The notes under the pieces were generated by a model. It saw nothing but the letters and a program-made list of their open reading frames with translations. It was not told the DNA's origin and did no database searches. Below, piece after piece: positions 1-10,940 of a stretch of 64,000 bases of DNA. Within the stretch, counting starts at the first letter, position 1, and every line of letters begins with the position of its first letter. Both the position numbers and the translations under genes were made by a program. Source of the stretch: Microvelia longipes (lineage: Eukaryota; Arthropoda; Insecta; Hemiptera; Veliidae); contig JACMZG010001911.1 of the NCBI GenBank assembly GCA_018340805.1, positions 38,019,847 to 38,083,846 on the forward strand. The letters are read 5' to 3'.

Positions 1-442
1 AAATATGATTAAACAATGGTGAAAGTGCAATTAATGTTGCACAGATTTTATTATCTATTAATCTACAAAATGTTGCTTATAATTATACAATTATTATATA
101 ATTCAAATTATTATTGCACTTGGCGTCGCTCCTATAAGATTTAATCAATAAAAATTCTATTAACTAAATTCTTAATTACAATTTTATAAATATAATTTAC
201 TCCAATTATTTTTAAACTTTATTTTCTTATTACCTAAAATTACAAAAATATAAATAATTTATTTGAAATATTATTAAGTATCACCTTAAGAAATACAGTG
301 GAAGAATATCGTTTTAGAATATTCTGCTTTATTTTTATTTATTTTGGAAGACAATGTGATATTTGCTGTCGGCGTACCAAGGATAAGCGACTGCTTTTGT
401 ATTTTTTCAAAGCAATAACACAGTTTTAAGTAATAAAGTAAA
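1..442. other. AT-rich intergenic DNA, nothing recognised
   Basis: AT-rich sequence with no coding potential, RNA gene or obvious repeat unit that I can support. Confidence 0.5.
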
Positions 443-545
443 AATTCTGGCGCGGTGGTCCGCATGTCGAGCGAATTTCCTTTGGATGCGTGTTTCCGTG
501 CTTAACAACCCATTTTTAGCTTAAGGTTCCGGTTCATGCTTTAGA
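443..545 (+). repeat. M1 inverted-repeat (MITE-like) family, one arm
   Basis: The arm begins AATTCTGGCGCGGTGGTCCG and continues through GCGAATTTCCTTTGG and CCGTGCTTAACAACCC. The same arm is the left arm of the palindrome at 30307-30721, and its reverse complement ends the fragments at 10897-10940 and 22800-22865. No partner arm is visible here, so the copy looks truncated. Confidence 0.6.
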
Positions 546-600
546 ACTTAAGCAGTTACTCAATTGTCAAGCACTGCTCGTAACACATTTTGTCTGTATT

Positions 601-758
601 TTTCAAAGGAAATGCGCATAATTATCCAGTTGGTTATAAAAAACTATGCCTCTAAAAAATAGAAGTACGCAATATTATTTGCACTAGTTTAAAGCTTAGT
701 TACTTATCATTAAGCTTAGTCAGTTATCTTTAAAGGTTTAAGCGCATTTCCTTTGAAA
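601..758. repeat. 158-bp inverted-repeat element
   Basis: A perfect 17-bp terminal inverted repeat, TTTCAAAGGAAATGCGC at 601-617, is matched by its reverse complement at 742-758. The interior is AT-rich and non-coding. It looks like a small foldback or MITE element. No clean target-site duplication is evident. Confidence 0.5.
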
Positions 759-2564
759 CCTATTTTTTATTATTAAGGACCTCTGAAAAAGATTCCAGAT
801 ACACTCCCTTACCACACAAGCCTTATGAGCGAATTTTTTTTTATAAAATCGCTGAAAATAGGCACAATTTAGTAATTTCTGATGACCATTTTCGTCATCC
901 GTTCGAAAGAACAAGTCTAAAAGTTAAAAATTAATAATGTATGTAATGTACGAGTAAGTTGTAAGTTAATGATAATTTAAGTTTAACTTAAAACCGTATT
1001 ATTACGCATTAAGCAAACGTCGCATCGGTACAATATACATTCTTAAAAACTAATTTATATTATTAAAAATATTGCAAAATTATTTGTTACAAATTTACAA
1101 GCTTACTCAGATATTTATTGCACTTAGCTTACTTATTTTAGTTAATAATATCAAGTTAATCTAATCTTACTATCATTTCTTCTAATTTAAATTGTCATGA
1201 TTTTATCCAATTGTGTTTTATCAATTGAAGTCGTGTTAAAGTTATATCCAACTGCGAACATGTTTCATAAAAATATAAAACTGAGTCGTAAAATCCAGTC
1301 AATTTTGATAAAAATCGTGCTGAAAATGGTATTAGTTTTAAAAAAGAAAAATAAGCAAAATATAGAAGAGTACAATTTTTCGTTATTATTCTGAATAATA
1401 CAGTTTTTTTTTCTAAATTTATTACTTTTTAAAAAGTTAAAAATGGTAATCACGTATTCGCAAAACATGTTTTGGTTTGCCTAAGGTATTGAAAAATAAA
1501 TATTAGAATAATATATATTGTAAAAAGCTGTAGTTAAAAGTTTAAGTAAAAAGAAAAACTTAAACCAAAAGGGCGGGTCAAATTCAGCCATTTTGTTAAA
1601 AGAGGAAAAGGGTGGGGAAAAATAAAATGGCGCCCTGTTTGTAGTATCGATTCACTTTACCTAAGTTCCCGGGATACTTGAGTTATATAGACAAGATTCA
1701 ATAAAGGTATGGCCCAGGGCACCCTTATATATACCATGCTATTCATAATATATTTATTATGTAAGATAGAAACCAGTGAATTTAAATATAGCTTAAAGTG
1801 TATTATAAGGTTTGGCACATTTTTTCTTTATTTTTAAAAACCTTTTGTTCAGTTAATTTTTAACATCGTCTTTTTAAACAACATCATTAAAACTTAAAAT
1901 ATTATAAAATTCATTTTATAATATAATAAGGTGGTTTTAATTTCTTTTTTTAATAGCATTAATAATAATGAATCATTATTATTAATTTTTAGCATTAATA
2001 ATTTTACAATTTATATTCTATTTTAAATGAATATGATGATAATGCCTGTTTATATACAGACAAAACAAAGACCAGAGAAAGAGTTATATATATTATAGTA
2101 TGCGACTTATCAGGGGAACTCTTACGGGAATTAACCATGTTTACCCTAAAGTTGTGTATAATTTATTTGATTAATAATCTTATTTATTATCCCAGGTAAT
2201 AGCGTTACCTGTGATGCGAACCCCATAGACATCCGTGGTGTCAAAGATCAGTAATTATACTAATGTTGTAACGATTCCGGCCAAAGAGAGGCAGTTTGTG
2301 ATTCCAAACCACTTTAAGCAATTAATTTTAAATGATATAATATTAAAAACACAAATGTCAAAAAAACAGTCGGGGGCAAAGACCGAGTAAAAAAGGGGTT
2401 AGTTCCTGACTATACCCTTTCCTTTTCATTAATTCATTAATTTCATTTGATTGATCCTGTATATATGGAGGTAAAACTGCTGCAATCATTACAACTGCTA
2501 AAATAATATGTTATGATTTATCTCCCGAAAACCTCTGAATTGTATAATACCACGCCGCCAAGAA
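759..2564. other. AT-rich gene-free DNA with a repeat fragment
   Basis: Around 775-930 the sequence (GGACCTCTGAAA, then GCGAATTTT and GTTCGAAAGA) resembles 31258-31380 and is probably a decayed dispersed repeat. The remainder, with many AT runs, shows no gene. Short ORFs here have no recognisable protein content. Confidence 0.4.
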
Positions 2565-3110
2565 AAAGAAGCTGATAATTGCCTCTCAATTTAAATGAGA
2601 TCATTTTGTGTTAACCTCTTCACTTTGAAATGCGAAAGACCGTCTTTAACCAGAACCGTCTTGACTTGGCGGGACAGAAAAGTTGATTTTAGGCGGGGCA
2701 GAAAAGTTGATTTTACAACTTTTTTGGACTTAGTCTAGGCGGTGAGTTTTTTTTTTACTAAGGAAATGGTTTTTGGTAATATTTCATACTTTTTCTATAC
2801 GGCTTCTTATGTAAAGGCAAAGCTGATGATTGCCTCTCAATTGAGGCAATCCATTCCTAAAAGGCTCTGGAACATCAGGGCCTATGTTCACTTAGCCTTA
2901 ACTAGGTCTTCGCCCGACATGCGGCCAAGTTGGGCAAAACCGAAAGGTACTTATCACCGCGTAAAAAATACAACACGACATGAAATCAACTATATTTCTA
3001 TTGCATGCGAGTAGATGCCATCAATTGAAATGAGGCCATTCAGTATTAACATCACTTTGAAACGAGAAAGAACGTCTTTTACCAGAACCGACCAGACGGG
3101 ATAGTTTTAT
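2565..3110. repeat. Pair of diverged direct repeats ~450 bp apart
   Basis: 2565-2680 and 3012-3110 share diverged text in the same order: CACTTTGAAA, then GAAAGA.CGTCTTT and ACCAGAACCG. A short local tandem, GGCGGG.CAGAAAAGTTGATTTTA, occurs twice at about 2668-2715. The pair could be remnants of terminal repeats of a decayed element. The ORF lying between and across them is not recognisable. Confidence 0.4.
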
Positions 3111-3510
3111 TTATTGATACAGGAATGAGGAATGTAAAAGGGCATAAAACATACCAAAATCCATTCAGTAGTTAAGGCTCTAGGTGCATCAATGCATATA
3201 AGTACTGTTTGCTAGCTTAGCACCGCCTTCAGCGAAGGAATGTCGAATTTCAGATTTTATCGGGTAGGAACGCACACAGGCATAAGACGAATCCAAAGAA
3301 TCCTTACACTGCAGGTGCATCAACGTCTTTAATGATATTATAATATTTTGTAATGTACCTTCAGCCGTTTTCACGCTACAGACCCTAAACCCCCAACTTT
3401 GTTGAGTAAAGTATAGTTCAGTATATTATAAACTGGCAGCTCTTGAAAGTATTTGACATTTTTTATTGACTTAGCAGTATATTTTACCTTTTCTTTTTTA
3501 CTTGGCGGGG

Positions 3511-3565
3511 CGGAACGCTGCTGCGTTCCGCAGCATTCATACCTGCAAGAAATTGCAGGTATGAA
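3511..3565. repeat. Two adjacent perfect hairpins
   Basis: Stem 1 is CGGAACGC (3511-3518) with GCGTTCCG (3523-3530). Stem 2 is TTCATACCTGCAA (3536-3548) with its perfect complement at 3553-3565 and a 4-nt loop. Both are too short and perfect for a typical pre-miRNA. They resemble the hairpin runs at 17624-17718 and 61247-61347. Confidence 0.6.
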
Positions 3566-3589
3566 CTGCAAGAATATATAAGTACTCAT

Positions 3590-4083
3590 CAGTGCAGCCT
3601 ATATAAGGCTCATAAGTACTGCTATAAGAATCGCCCTATCGTGTATTAGTATAATATCAAATATTAATTTATCAAATTATTTTTCTAAATTTATTTTCTC
3701 TACATTATATAGTAAACAACTTCTAAAAGAATTATAAATTGATTAATTGTTGGTACACCAGACTTGTCTTGTTATCTATAATTACTTTCTTTTATTTGTT
3801 TAATTAATTATATCAAAGTAATTAACAGAGGCATAAAAAATTGGCACAAATACCATAATTTACTCTTGAGACGGCACGGTTCAAGAGTTTAAATTTGATC
3901 TAAAATAAATAATTAAATAATAACCCCAATAAATTTTAAATTGTAATGTTTCTCTTTGTCATGCACATAAGTGATGAATTACGGTTAATTTAGGTCGCTC
4001 ATATACAATGAAAATGATAGTTTGTTAAGGTTATCAAATTTCTATAGTAAAATATTTTTATATAATAAAACTTAACTTTAAGA
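3590..4083. other. AT-rich DNA, nothing recognised
   Basis: No coding or RNA feature is seen. Confidence 0.4.
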
Positions 4084-4700
4084 AACCTTCTTAGACCTCG
4101 TTCGTCTTCAGATAGTAAATAAATCCGTTTCATTCCCAGCGGTCACTCATCCAGGCACTGACCACGCTCAATGCCGCTTAACTTTTATAATCCAACAAAA
4201 ATCATGGATATACTTATTATATTGAAACAGAACTTAGTGTACTTATTTATTAAGAATAGGTATACACATTTACTAAATTTCAATCAATTGCATTATCTCC
4301 CGATTTAATACAATTTAAAAAAAAAGTACGCAAGTCATTCCATAAAAATCGAACTTAACTTAATGCCGATAATAAGATGAAACTTGCCACTTATGTTAGT
4401 CTCATACATAGCTACAGGCGAGCCAAATCTCAATCATTTTTCCACGTTTTATAATTTTCCGAAATATTCGCTAAGTCATTATTGCGGGTTAATGAGGTCA
4501 TAACAAATATTTTTCAAATAGCACAGCCTTGACCTATAGACTGATTTTTGTAAAAAGTTGCAGCTCACTAGCTTAAATATACTGGAAGCTACGATGATAA
4601 CAGACACACACAGACTGACAACTTTGTGAAAACCACTTAGGAGGTCTTAAAAACGCATGCAACGGATAATTCTGGTGTCATCCTGGTTTCGGTTTTGTTG
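4084..4700 (-). repeat. Dispersed repeat family R, minus-strand copy
   Basis: Read on the minus strand, the copy begins near GGATAATTCC-like sequence, has a GT-rich stretch (complement of ACAGACACACACAGACTG), a TGACGTCATTAACCC-like block (here TGAGGTCATAAC), a block around the CAGTGCCTGGATGAGTGACCGC word, and a tail rich in GAACGAGG. The same order recurs at 33225-34015 (-) and in parts at 14829-15240, 16195-16490, 20815-21070 and 24640-25050 (+). It has no coding capacity and is probably a non-autonomous transposon or retroposon. Confidence 0.65.
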
Positions 4701-5130
4701 CAAACACCGAAAAATACTTTTACACTAGGAATATACTTTTTCTATATACTTATGGAAAAATAATAAAAAATTCTAATAAAACAATTTAGATGGGTTTTGA
4801 TTCTTCAATTTTGTGCTCGTTCTTGAAATTTTGACTTTTGGTAAAATATTTTTGTAAAATCCGTACAGACTTCATTGAACAATTTTTTGTGAACCCCAAA
4901 AACTTACCATAAATCTTGTTGTTTTGGATAATTTTTTGACCTAAATATTTCATTTATCTTTTTATATAGTCAGCCAGAATCTATGAATCCTTCAGTCAAT
5001 AATTCAACATAAGTCAGTTGGCAGGGATATCATTACCGGGAATCTTACTAAGTGCATATTGAATAAGATATTTATCTTACTCTATATTATTAGATTGATT
5101 ATTTTTTTACGCTTAAACCCGTAGGGTCTA

Positions 5131-5782
5131 ACAGTGAACTCCAACGCTGGGCCTAGTTCATCTAGACCACACAGACTCTGGCCCACTCCTAAGCCAACGC
5201 CGACAACCCTTCCAACAGTGTGCTTAGTTCATTTAGTCTTACTAGCTCCTCTGATCACATTAGTCTCACTTTGCCCGCCCCCGTTTAACCAGTCTCACCA
5301 ATCTCATCAGCTCCTCCAGCATCACCAGACTCTAGCTAGGCTCAATGCTCAGGCTAGTCCAGCGCCACCCAACAGAGAAATTTGGCAACCTCGACGCCAG
5401 TGCGTGCGTCATTCTATAGCTCTGCTCTGAAAGTCAAAGCTCTGCAGTGCTATACTGGCAGACGTCGAGAACCGAGCGCTCCGTTCCAAGTCACTTACGT
5501 TATTCGTGATTATTCACTGACTTAGTTTCCGGACATACGAAGGGTCATTATATCTTTCCGACCTTTATCTCTATCAGCCCGCACCTTAACTTTTCGTGAA
5601 CCGGAGACAACGGAATCTTAAATCCATACTTGGATCAGATGAAACATAAACCAACCCCGCATTTGCGTATTAGCAGCCAAGGGAACCATGTAAAACCCTG
5701 TCTGGTTTGGACGGCCTTGAATGTAATACCTATCGAGTGTACGGTACAAGGGATAACCTCATATTAAAGTTCTCTACCGGCT
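5131..5782. other. GC-richer island of unknown nature
   Basis: Base composition is clearly less AT-rich than the surroundings. A 98-codon frame rich in Pro, Ser, Thr, Leu and His crosses 5134-5430. No domain is recognisable, and the composition looks like low-complexity translation of a CAGCTCC-rich stretch. Its right end merges with the tRNA-like segment below, so the whole may be the body of a SINE or another retroposon. Confidence 0.35.
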
Positions 5783-5840
5783 GGCTTTGAACCCTTGACC
5801 TCCAGGTCGAATGGCGATTGCTCTGAGCTCCCGGACACGG
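5783..5840 (-). mobile_element. tRNA-derived SINE head (minus strand)
   Basis: On the minus strand, GAGCTCAGAGCAATCG resembles a pol III A box. It is followed at tRNA-like spacing by GGTCAAGGGTTCAAAGCC, which contains a good B box (GGTTCAAAGCC, complement of 5783-5793). There is no proper acceptor stem, so a functional tRNA is unlikely. The downstream body would run leftward through about 5460-5780. Confidence 0.5.
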
Positions 5841-5984
5841 TATGAATTGATTATTTAATCAAATTATTGAAAAGTCGCTTTAATTTTTCAAGGTCTTTTA
5901 GACCTTATTCAGGAGTCTTTAGCTGCCCGAGGAGTTATGTTTGTAGACATTTCACCTAGGAAAAGTATTTTGTTTGTTTTTTAA

Positions 5985-6465
5985 TTCCGAAACCGGAATG
6001 TCACCGAAATTATCCGTTTCAGGTATTTTTAATACCTCCTAAGTGTTTTTTACAAAGTTGTTTATAAGTTTGATCACATTATCATTAGTTATCATATGAC
6101 TTATGTACGTTTTTAAAAAAAATCGTAATAAATCAGAAAATAAGTTAATTCAGTTGAAATTTGTTTCAAGAGTATAACTTTACTTAATAAATAAGATAAG
6201 TGACTACGTTTCGTCTCAAAACGATATATATTCATGATTTTTGATGGAACATAAAACTTAAGCAGCATCGAGGTAGTCAGTGCCTGGACGGGTGACCGCT
6301 AGGAATAAATGTGATGTATTTATTATCTGAGGACGAGCGAAGCGAGTCCGAAGATATGTTGCAGCATACATTTTACGAGTTTAATATTTTAAAGACGAGC
6401 GAAGCGAATTTGTTGAGATGAGGAAAAGTTCCGAGGCACTCTGTTCTCGATTTTTTGAATATCCG
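5985..6465 (+). repeat. Dispersed repeat family R, internally deleted copy
   Basis: It begins with ACCGGAATGTCACCG and ATTATCCGTTTCAGG as other R copies do. It then jumps to CAGTGCCTGGACGGGTGACC and ATCTGAGGACGAGCGAAGCG (about 6280-6345), and ends with the GTTCCGAGGCAC..CTCGATTTTTT tail. Other copies carry the same tail as TCCGAGGTACCCCGTACCC. Confidence 0.65.
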
Positions 6466-6531
6466 TTACCTTATTATCTAAAAAACATTTTTTTTCTTGG
6501 TTTAAAAATAAATATTTTTGGTTTTAAAGCT

Positions 6532-6547
6532 CCCCCCCCCCCCCCCC
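6532..6547. repeat. Poly-C run (16 nt)
   Basis: An uninterrupted run of about 16 C, unusual in this AT-rich setting. Length is likely to be unreliable. Confidence 0.9.
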
Positions 6548-6910
6548 TGTAGGAGAACACACAAAGTGTGGCACTCACTTTTTCAATAAATATCCCTTTT
6601 ATTATCCGCTGGTTAATTGAAATTCAAAAATTAAAATTGAAATTTGGTCCGTAGCCACTTCGCGGCCCTGAGGCCTCCTTATGGCCATATTGTTTCGTAA
6701 TAATTTTTTTTTAATTATTATTTTTGTTATAACCATACAATTTAAAATTTTGGTTTCGGAACAGCATGGCTTCAAAATGGGATTTTCGATCAATGCTGCT
6801 GCAGCATTGATTGAATACAATAAACACTTGATTAGATTAAGTCCTTTTTAGATAATTAATATTTTAAAGTCAACCTCAATAAAAAACCAAGCTGTTCAAT
6901 AATTTTAACA

Positions 6911-7116
6911 AGAGACTTGCAGGGGATTATTTTAGGTTTATTACTGTCTTACTTAAACAAATAAGTTCCGATCCTAACACTGTTATTTATGCTGATGACA
7001 CCACAGTCCTTGTATTTGGTTCTACATTGGATGATATTGAGATTAAAATAAACAGTCCAAAAGGCTTCCGTAAAGTAGGGTGTCTAACAAAGTTTCTTAA
7101 ATGGAGTGCATTATAA
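6911..7116 (+). pseudogene. Non-LTR retrotransposon reverse transcriptase remnant
   Basis: The first part (6911-6964) reads ...LQGIILGLLLSYLN..., which matches the GxPQGSxLxPxLF block preceding the active site of LINE reverse transcriptases in pattern. After a frame change, 6970-7113 reads DPNTVIYADDTTVLVFGSTL and then DDIEIKIN, containing the catalytic YADD box followed by T and the usual downstream amphipathic segment ending in FLKWS. The frame stops at TAA 7114-7116. Only about 70 residues of the palm domain remain, and the two parts lie in different frames, so this is a dead fragment. The family is probably of the Jockey, CR1 or RTE type, but the piece is too short to decide. It lies alone, with no endonuclease or 3' tail recognised nearby. 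Confidence 0.8.
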
Positions 7117-7534
7117 GTTTTTCAAATATTATTGGAAAACATTTTAGGCATGACATAAAATTTAGCTCAAAATTGAGGTGCTCCGAGTCTTTATGGTTTA
7201 CAGCAGGTACTATTCTCGAAATATTTAAAATGTAGGCCACAGCGCGGTCTGTATATTTTTGAGTATTGAGATAAGAATTTTTGATTTTGACAGGCAATCA
7301 TAAAAACCAAATTTAAAATTATCTGAAATGGTTATCATCTGGCTGTCTTCGACTGCCTTTCAAGATGTATTCATTTTACTTAAGTAGAAATCAAAAACTC
7401 GTTGTTTAATTAGATGGCAATCTAAAATCTATGCTGACCAAACTTTTTATCACAACTTCGGACGCTTCGGTTGTATTTAAAATGTCATATTGCAATATCA
7501 TCCTCAGGTTTAATCGAGCGTAGGGAGACAGTTT

Positions 7535-7830
7535 TTTATTCTGAGACAAGTAAAGCAAGTCCAATCTTTTCAAAGTATAGACTTTGAATAATCATGACAA
7601 TCTGAGGACGAATGAATCTAGTCCGATAACCACTTTATTCTGAGGTCGAGTGCAGCGAAACCGAAGCAATAACAACCTAAGTTTTGGATAATCATGACAT
7701 TCTGAAGACGAGCGAAGCGAGTCCAAAGTTATTACAACCTAGACTTTGGACAATCACTTTATTCTAAGGTCGAGCGCAGTAAGACCGAAGTAATATGACC
7801 TATAGGCTCTGAATTATCATTACATTTTCA
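7535..7830 (+). repeat. Short tandem array of the R-family tail
   Basis: Three to four units of about 60-75 bp, each with a variant of TTCTGAGGACGAGCGAAGCG plus AGTCCGAAG, then ACAACCTAGACTTTGGA and ATCATGACA or CACTTTATT. Two of the units use the alternative GAGGTCGAGCGCAG form. The array appears to be a local expansion of the end of an R element. Confidence 0.7.
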
Positions 7831-8713
7831 GCCATCATGCTCTGATGGCTTTAAGGGCTTATATTTTATTTATATTAACGTATAAAAGTGGACAAAAATA
7901 TACAGTGGTGTAGTCTTAATTTGCAGTGAATACCATATTTATTTTTTTAAAGTTTAAACAGTTATAGCTTTAATATCTAGGAGAGACCGAAGATAGTTAG
8001 AGTTAGAGGACAAAGTAGACGGGAATAACAAGACAATATATTGACGATGCCTGTAGTATTATAATCTATAGAAATATAATAGATGGGTATAAACGAGGGA
8101 CATAATAATATGTCAAATCTATTTGTGGAACTCTCTATGATGTACTTAAATTTGACATAAGCTGGTGAAACTAGTATACAATACACGTCCTTCAAACAAA
8201 ATTTGAAGTTTTAAAATTGAGTGACGGTGTTTTTCATAGCGTAGAAACCCATAGAGTTCTATGGGTTTCGATAGGTATTATTAAAAAAAAAAACTTTAAA
8301 AGCAATATTAAACATAGTAATTTCTATAGTTTCTATGGGTATCTAATATGAAATGAATATTACTATTAGACTATATTTGCAATAAGATTTGCTTTTGTAA
8401 ACTTTCACAAGGAATAATACACAATGATACAAAAAAAATTCTTGCAATTCATGAGTAACATGTTTATGCCAAAAATAGCATTTTCACTGAAAATAACTTA
8501 AGAACTACATGTTTTGCGAAATACTACTACAACATACAATATTACATTTCAAAAACAATTTTAACATACATATAACATAACATATGGATGGTTTTTTTAA
8601 TTTAGGGAAACCTTGTTTGTGGTTGTTTACGCAATCACAATACGGGTTCCTATCCAAAAAACTTTTGAGCAAATTTAAAATGGTAACATGAGTCGGAAGC
8701 ATTGTTAACGCTC
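7831..8713. other. AT-rich DNA with one perfect hairpin
   Basis: The only structured item is at 8244-8269: GAAACCCATAGA pairs perfectly with TCTATGGGTTTC over a 2-nt loop. The rest has no recognisable gene. Confidence 0.4.
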
Positions 8714-9119
8714 CAGTGGCGGACTAAGCCAAAAAGGCCCAATGAGGGTTTGGCAAAAAAGAAGCCAAACCTACATCTCAAGGGGCCCAAGGAGGAGGGG
8801 GTCCTGTAATGCTTCTCAGAGGGGTCTACTTTTAACTAGAATAGTAGTTATATACGTTAAGGACCTTAAAAGGCCCAAGTATGAGGAATGAGGGTCTTAA
8901 AGGATCTAAATTTAGGTAACAAATTGAGAATATTTCGAGTACTTTAAAAGCTTTTTAGACCCCACCTTAGAGTATTGGGCCCTTTTGACTCTTGTGTTAT
9001 GAATTTATCAAATATTTAATGTGTTAATAATTTTCCTTGTTTTTTCTTTAAGCATATTTTTGGCTGAAGGGGCCCTGTAAGGGATGCCGCCCTCGCCCTC
9101 AATGACCAGTCCGCCCCTG
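8714..9119. mobile_element. hAT-like non-autonomous element (MITE), 406 bp
   Basis: The left end is CAGTGGCGGACTAAGCC (8714 onward). The right end is the complement of CAGGGGCGGACTGGTCAT (to 9119), giving an imperfect terminal inverted repeat of the CAGNGGCGGA type seen in many hAT superfamily elements. The flanking 8-mers TAACGCTC (8706-8713) and AAACGTTC (9120-9127) agree at 6 of 8 positions, as expected for an aged 8-bp hAT target-site duplication. Internal GGGGCCC-containing blocks sit near both ends. No transposase is encoded. Confidence 0.72.
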
Positions 9120-9127
9120 AAACGTTC

Positions 9128-10794
9128 TACTTATGCAAGATAATAGACATAAGGCTGTCTATAGTCATTGAACTTACCTTTAACAATAAGCTTTAAATAC
9201 CAAGAATCTGACGATAGAAAATAATTCAAAGACAAAATAGATATTAAGTGGACGAGGAAAGCAAAGCTAATCCGAAATTTGATAAAAGTTGAGGATGAAC
9301 AAGGTAGACTGACTCACCGTCCAAGATATGAATAAAGGTTACCAGGATATTATTCAACAGATTAAATTAATTTGACGAACTGAAAAGGACTTCCAATGCT
9401 TGAAAGCTGTAAACTCTTGATTGAAGAATATAATAGTAAAATAAAGTAGATCAATAATCTTGATGGACCAAAAGACTGTTTTTTATTCAGCAGCAGAAAA
9501 ATTGTTTAACGTTTTCATCTATGGTGAATGGAGGTCAAATCAACTATTAAACAATATTATTAGAAAACCCAAATAAGAAAACAATTTGTTACGCTTGCCC
9601 CAATTTAAGTTGATACACTTGACGACTACAAATGAGATTTTTCAATGATTTTTACCAGACTATAATGTTTATACGTATAGTATCATCCATTGATGGTGTT
9701 GGAGATAACTGAGGATGGTAGATTTTATCAGCAGTAAAATGATAACTACTGGTGAATTTAGCTGCCTGTAGAAAAGATTTGTTTGTGCTCTAACACAAAA
9801 GTGACATCAATATAATCGAAGAAATATACTTATTGCTACATACACATACTTCCAATGTAATTTGGAATGTCAAGAACTTAAATTAATTATCATGAATTAA
9901 ATTATTTTATAGGAATATAAATATCTTATTTACAATTTACTTATTGATAAAAAAACTTTTATATAAATTAGTTTTAATTGTTATCATCAACTCGAGGAAA
10001 GTCATTTTTTTTTAAAATACAGTTTTTAATAACTTTATTACCAAATAAAACTTATCTTGATTTTGGTGGATCAGGCGATTTCAAATAACAGACAATTTAG
10101 TTCACTACTAAAACTTAAATAAAACTATAAAAAGAACAGTCAAAGACACAGTTAAAACTTGAAAAAGGACTTTGATAAAAGTGTAGATTACTATCTAAAA
10201 TTATAAAATAGTTGAAAAGAAATTATAAAAAGCCGGCTATTCAAGGCCGTAAAGGCCTAGAAACGAAATGTTAACTACATTGTTTTATAGGTATGACGAT
10301 GCTGCCCTTATGAAACCATAGGGCTGACTGATTTTCCCAAGAAGTTAGAATCTACCGCCCCTTTTGCCGCCTTCAACCACTCCCTCAAAACAATTTGAAG
10401 CCCTCTTCCTCTTCGAATTCCAAGTTAAACTATTTGTAGTCGTAGCTGCTACCTAGTGGCATTTTTGAGTACTAATCGAAAAGAGGTGAGTACAAGATAA
10501 AATTCACTTGATACAAAGGATTAACATACTTGAATGTTGTAAACTAAGTCTAAAGGCACAAATCACATATTTTCCTCTTGCCTTGCTTTCAAAAGAAGAT
10601 ACAAAGCTTTAAATAACTTAACTCTAAAGAATTATTTAAAAGACAAGCAATTGCACAATGTGAAAAATTAGCGTTCTCCATTATTTTTAAAATTCTTAAC
10701 AAATTTTATAACCGTGGGTGGTATCAAATAATGCCTTTAGCGAAATTTCAAAGAAAGAAGAGCTTATGGCATTGGGATCATAAAAAGGGGATAT
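9128..10794. other. AT-rich gene-free DNA
   Basis: A degenerate R-tail fragment is visible around 9250-9320 (GGACGAGGAAAGCAAAGC, then GAGGATGAACAAGG). No coding exon or RNA gene is recognised in the rest. Confidence 0.4.
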
Positions 10795-10800
10795 TTATAT

Positions 10801-10884
<84 letters not shown>

Positions 10885-10892
10885 TATATAAA
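10795..10892. repeat. (TA)n tract
   Basis: About 95 bp of nearly pure TA dinucleotide, directly followed by an M1 fragment. Confidence 0.95.
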
Positions 10893-10896
10893 GGCG

Positions 10897-10940
10897 AAAG
10901 GAAATTTGCCCGACATGCGGACCATCGCGCCAGAATTATT
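10897..10940 (-). repeat. M1 family terminal fragment
   Basis: GGAAATTTGCCCGACATGCG, then GACCATCGCGCCAGAATT, is the reverse complement of the M1 arm at 443. Only one end is present. Confidence 0.65.

Noticed and set aside
869..905. CTGATGA...GAAAG resembling a hammerhead
   Set aside because: No complementary stem II between the boxes, and GAAAG does not continue into a pairing partner.
2742..3014. 90-codon plus-strand ORF
   Set aside because: It overlaps the diverged direct-repeat pair and a fragment of M1 end sequence (GCCCGACATGCGG); no recognisable protein.
5134..5430. 98-codon Pro/Ser/Thr-rich ORF
   Set aside because: Low complexity, no ATG context or splice support, and embedded in a likely retroposon body.
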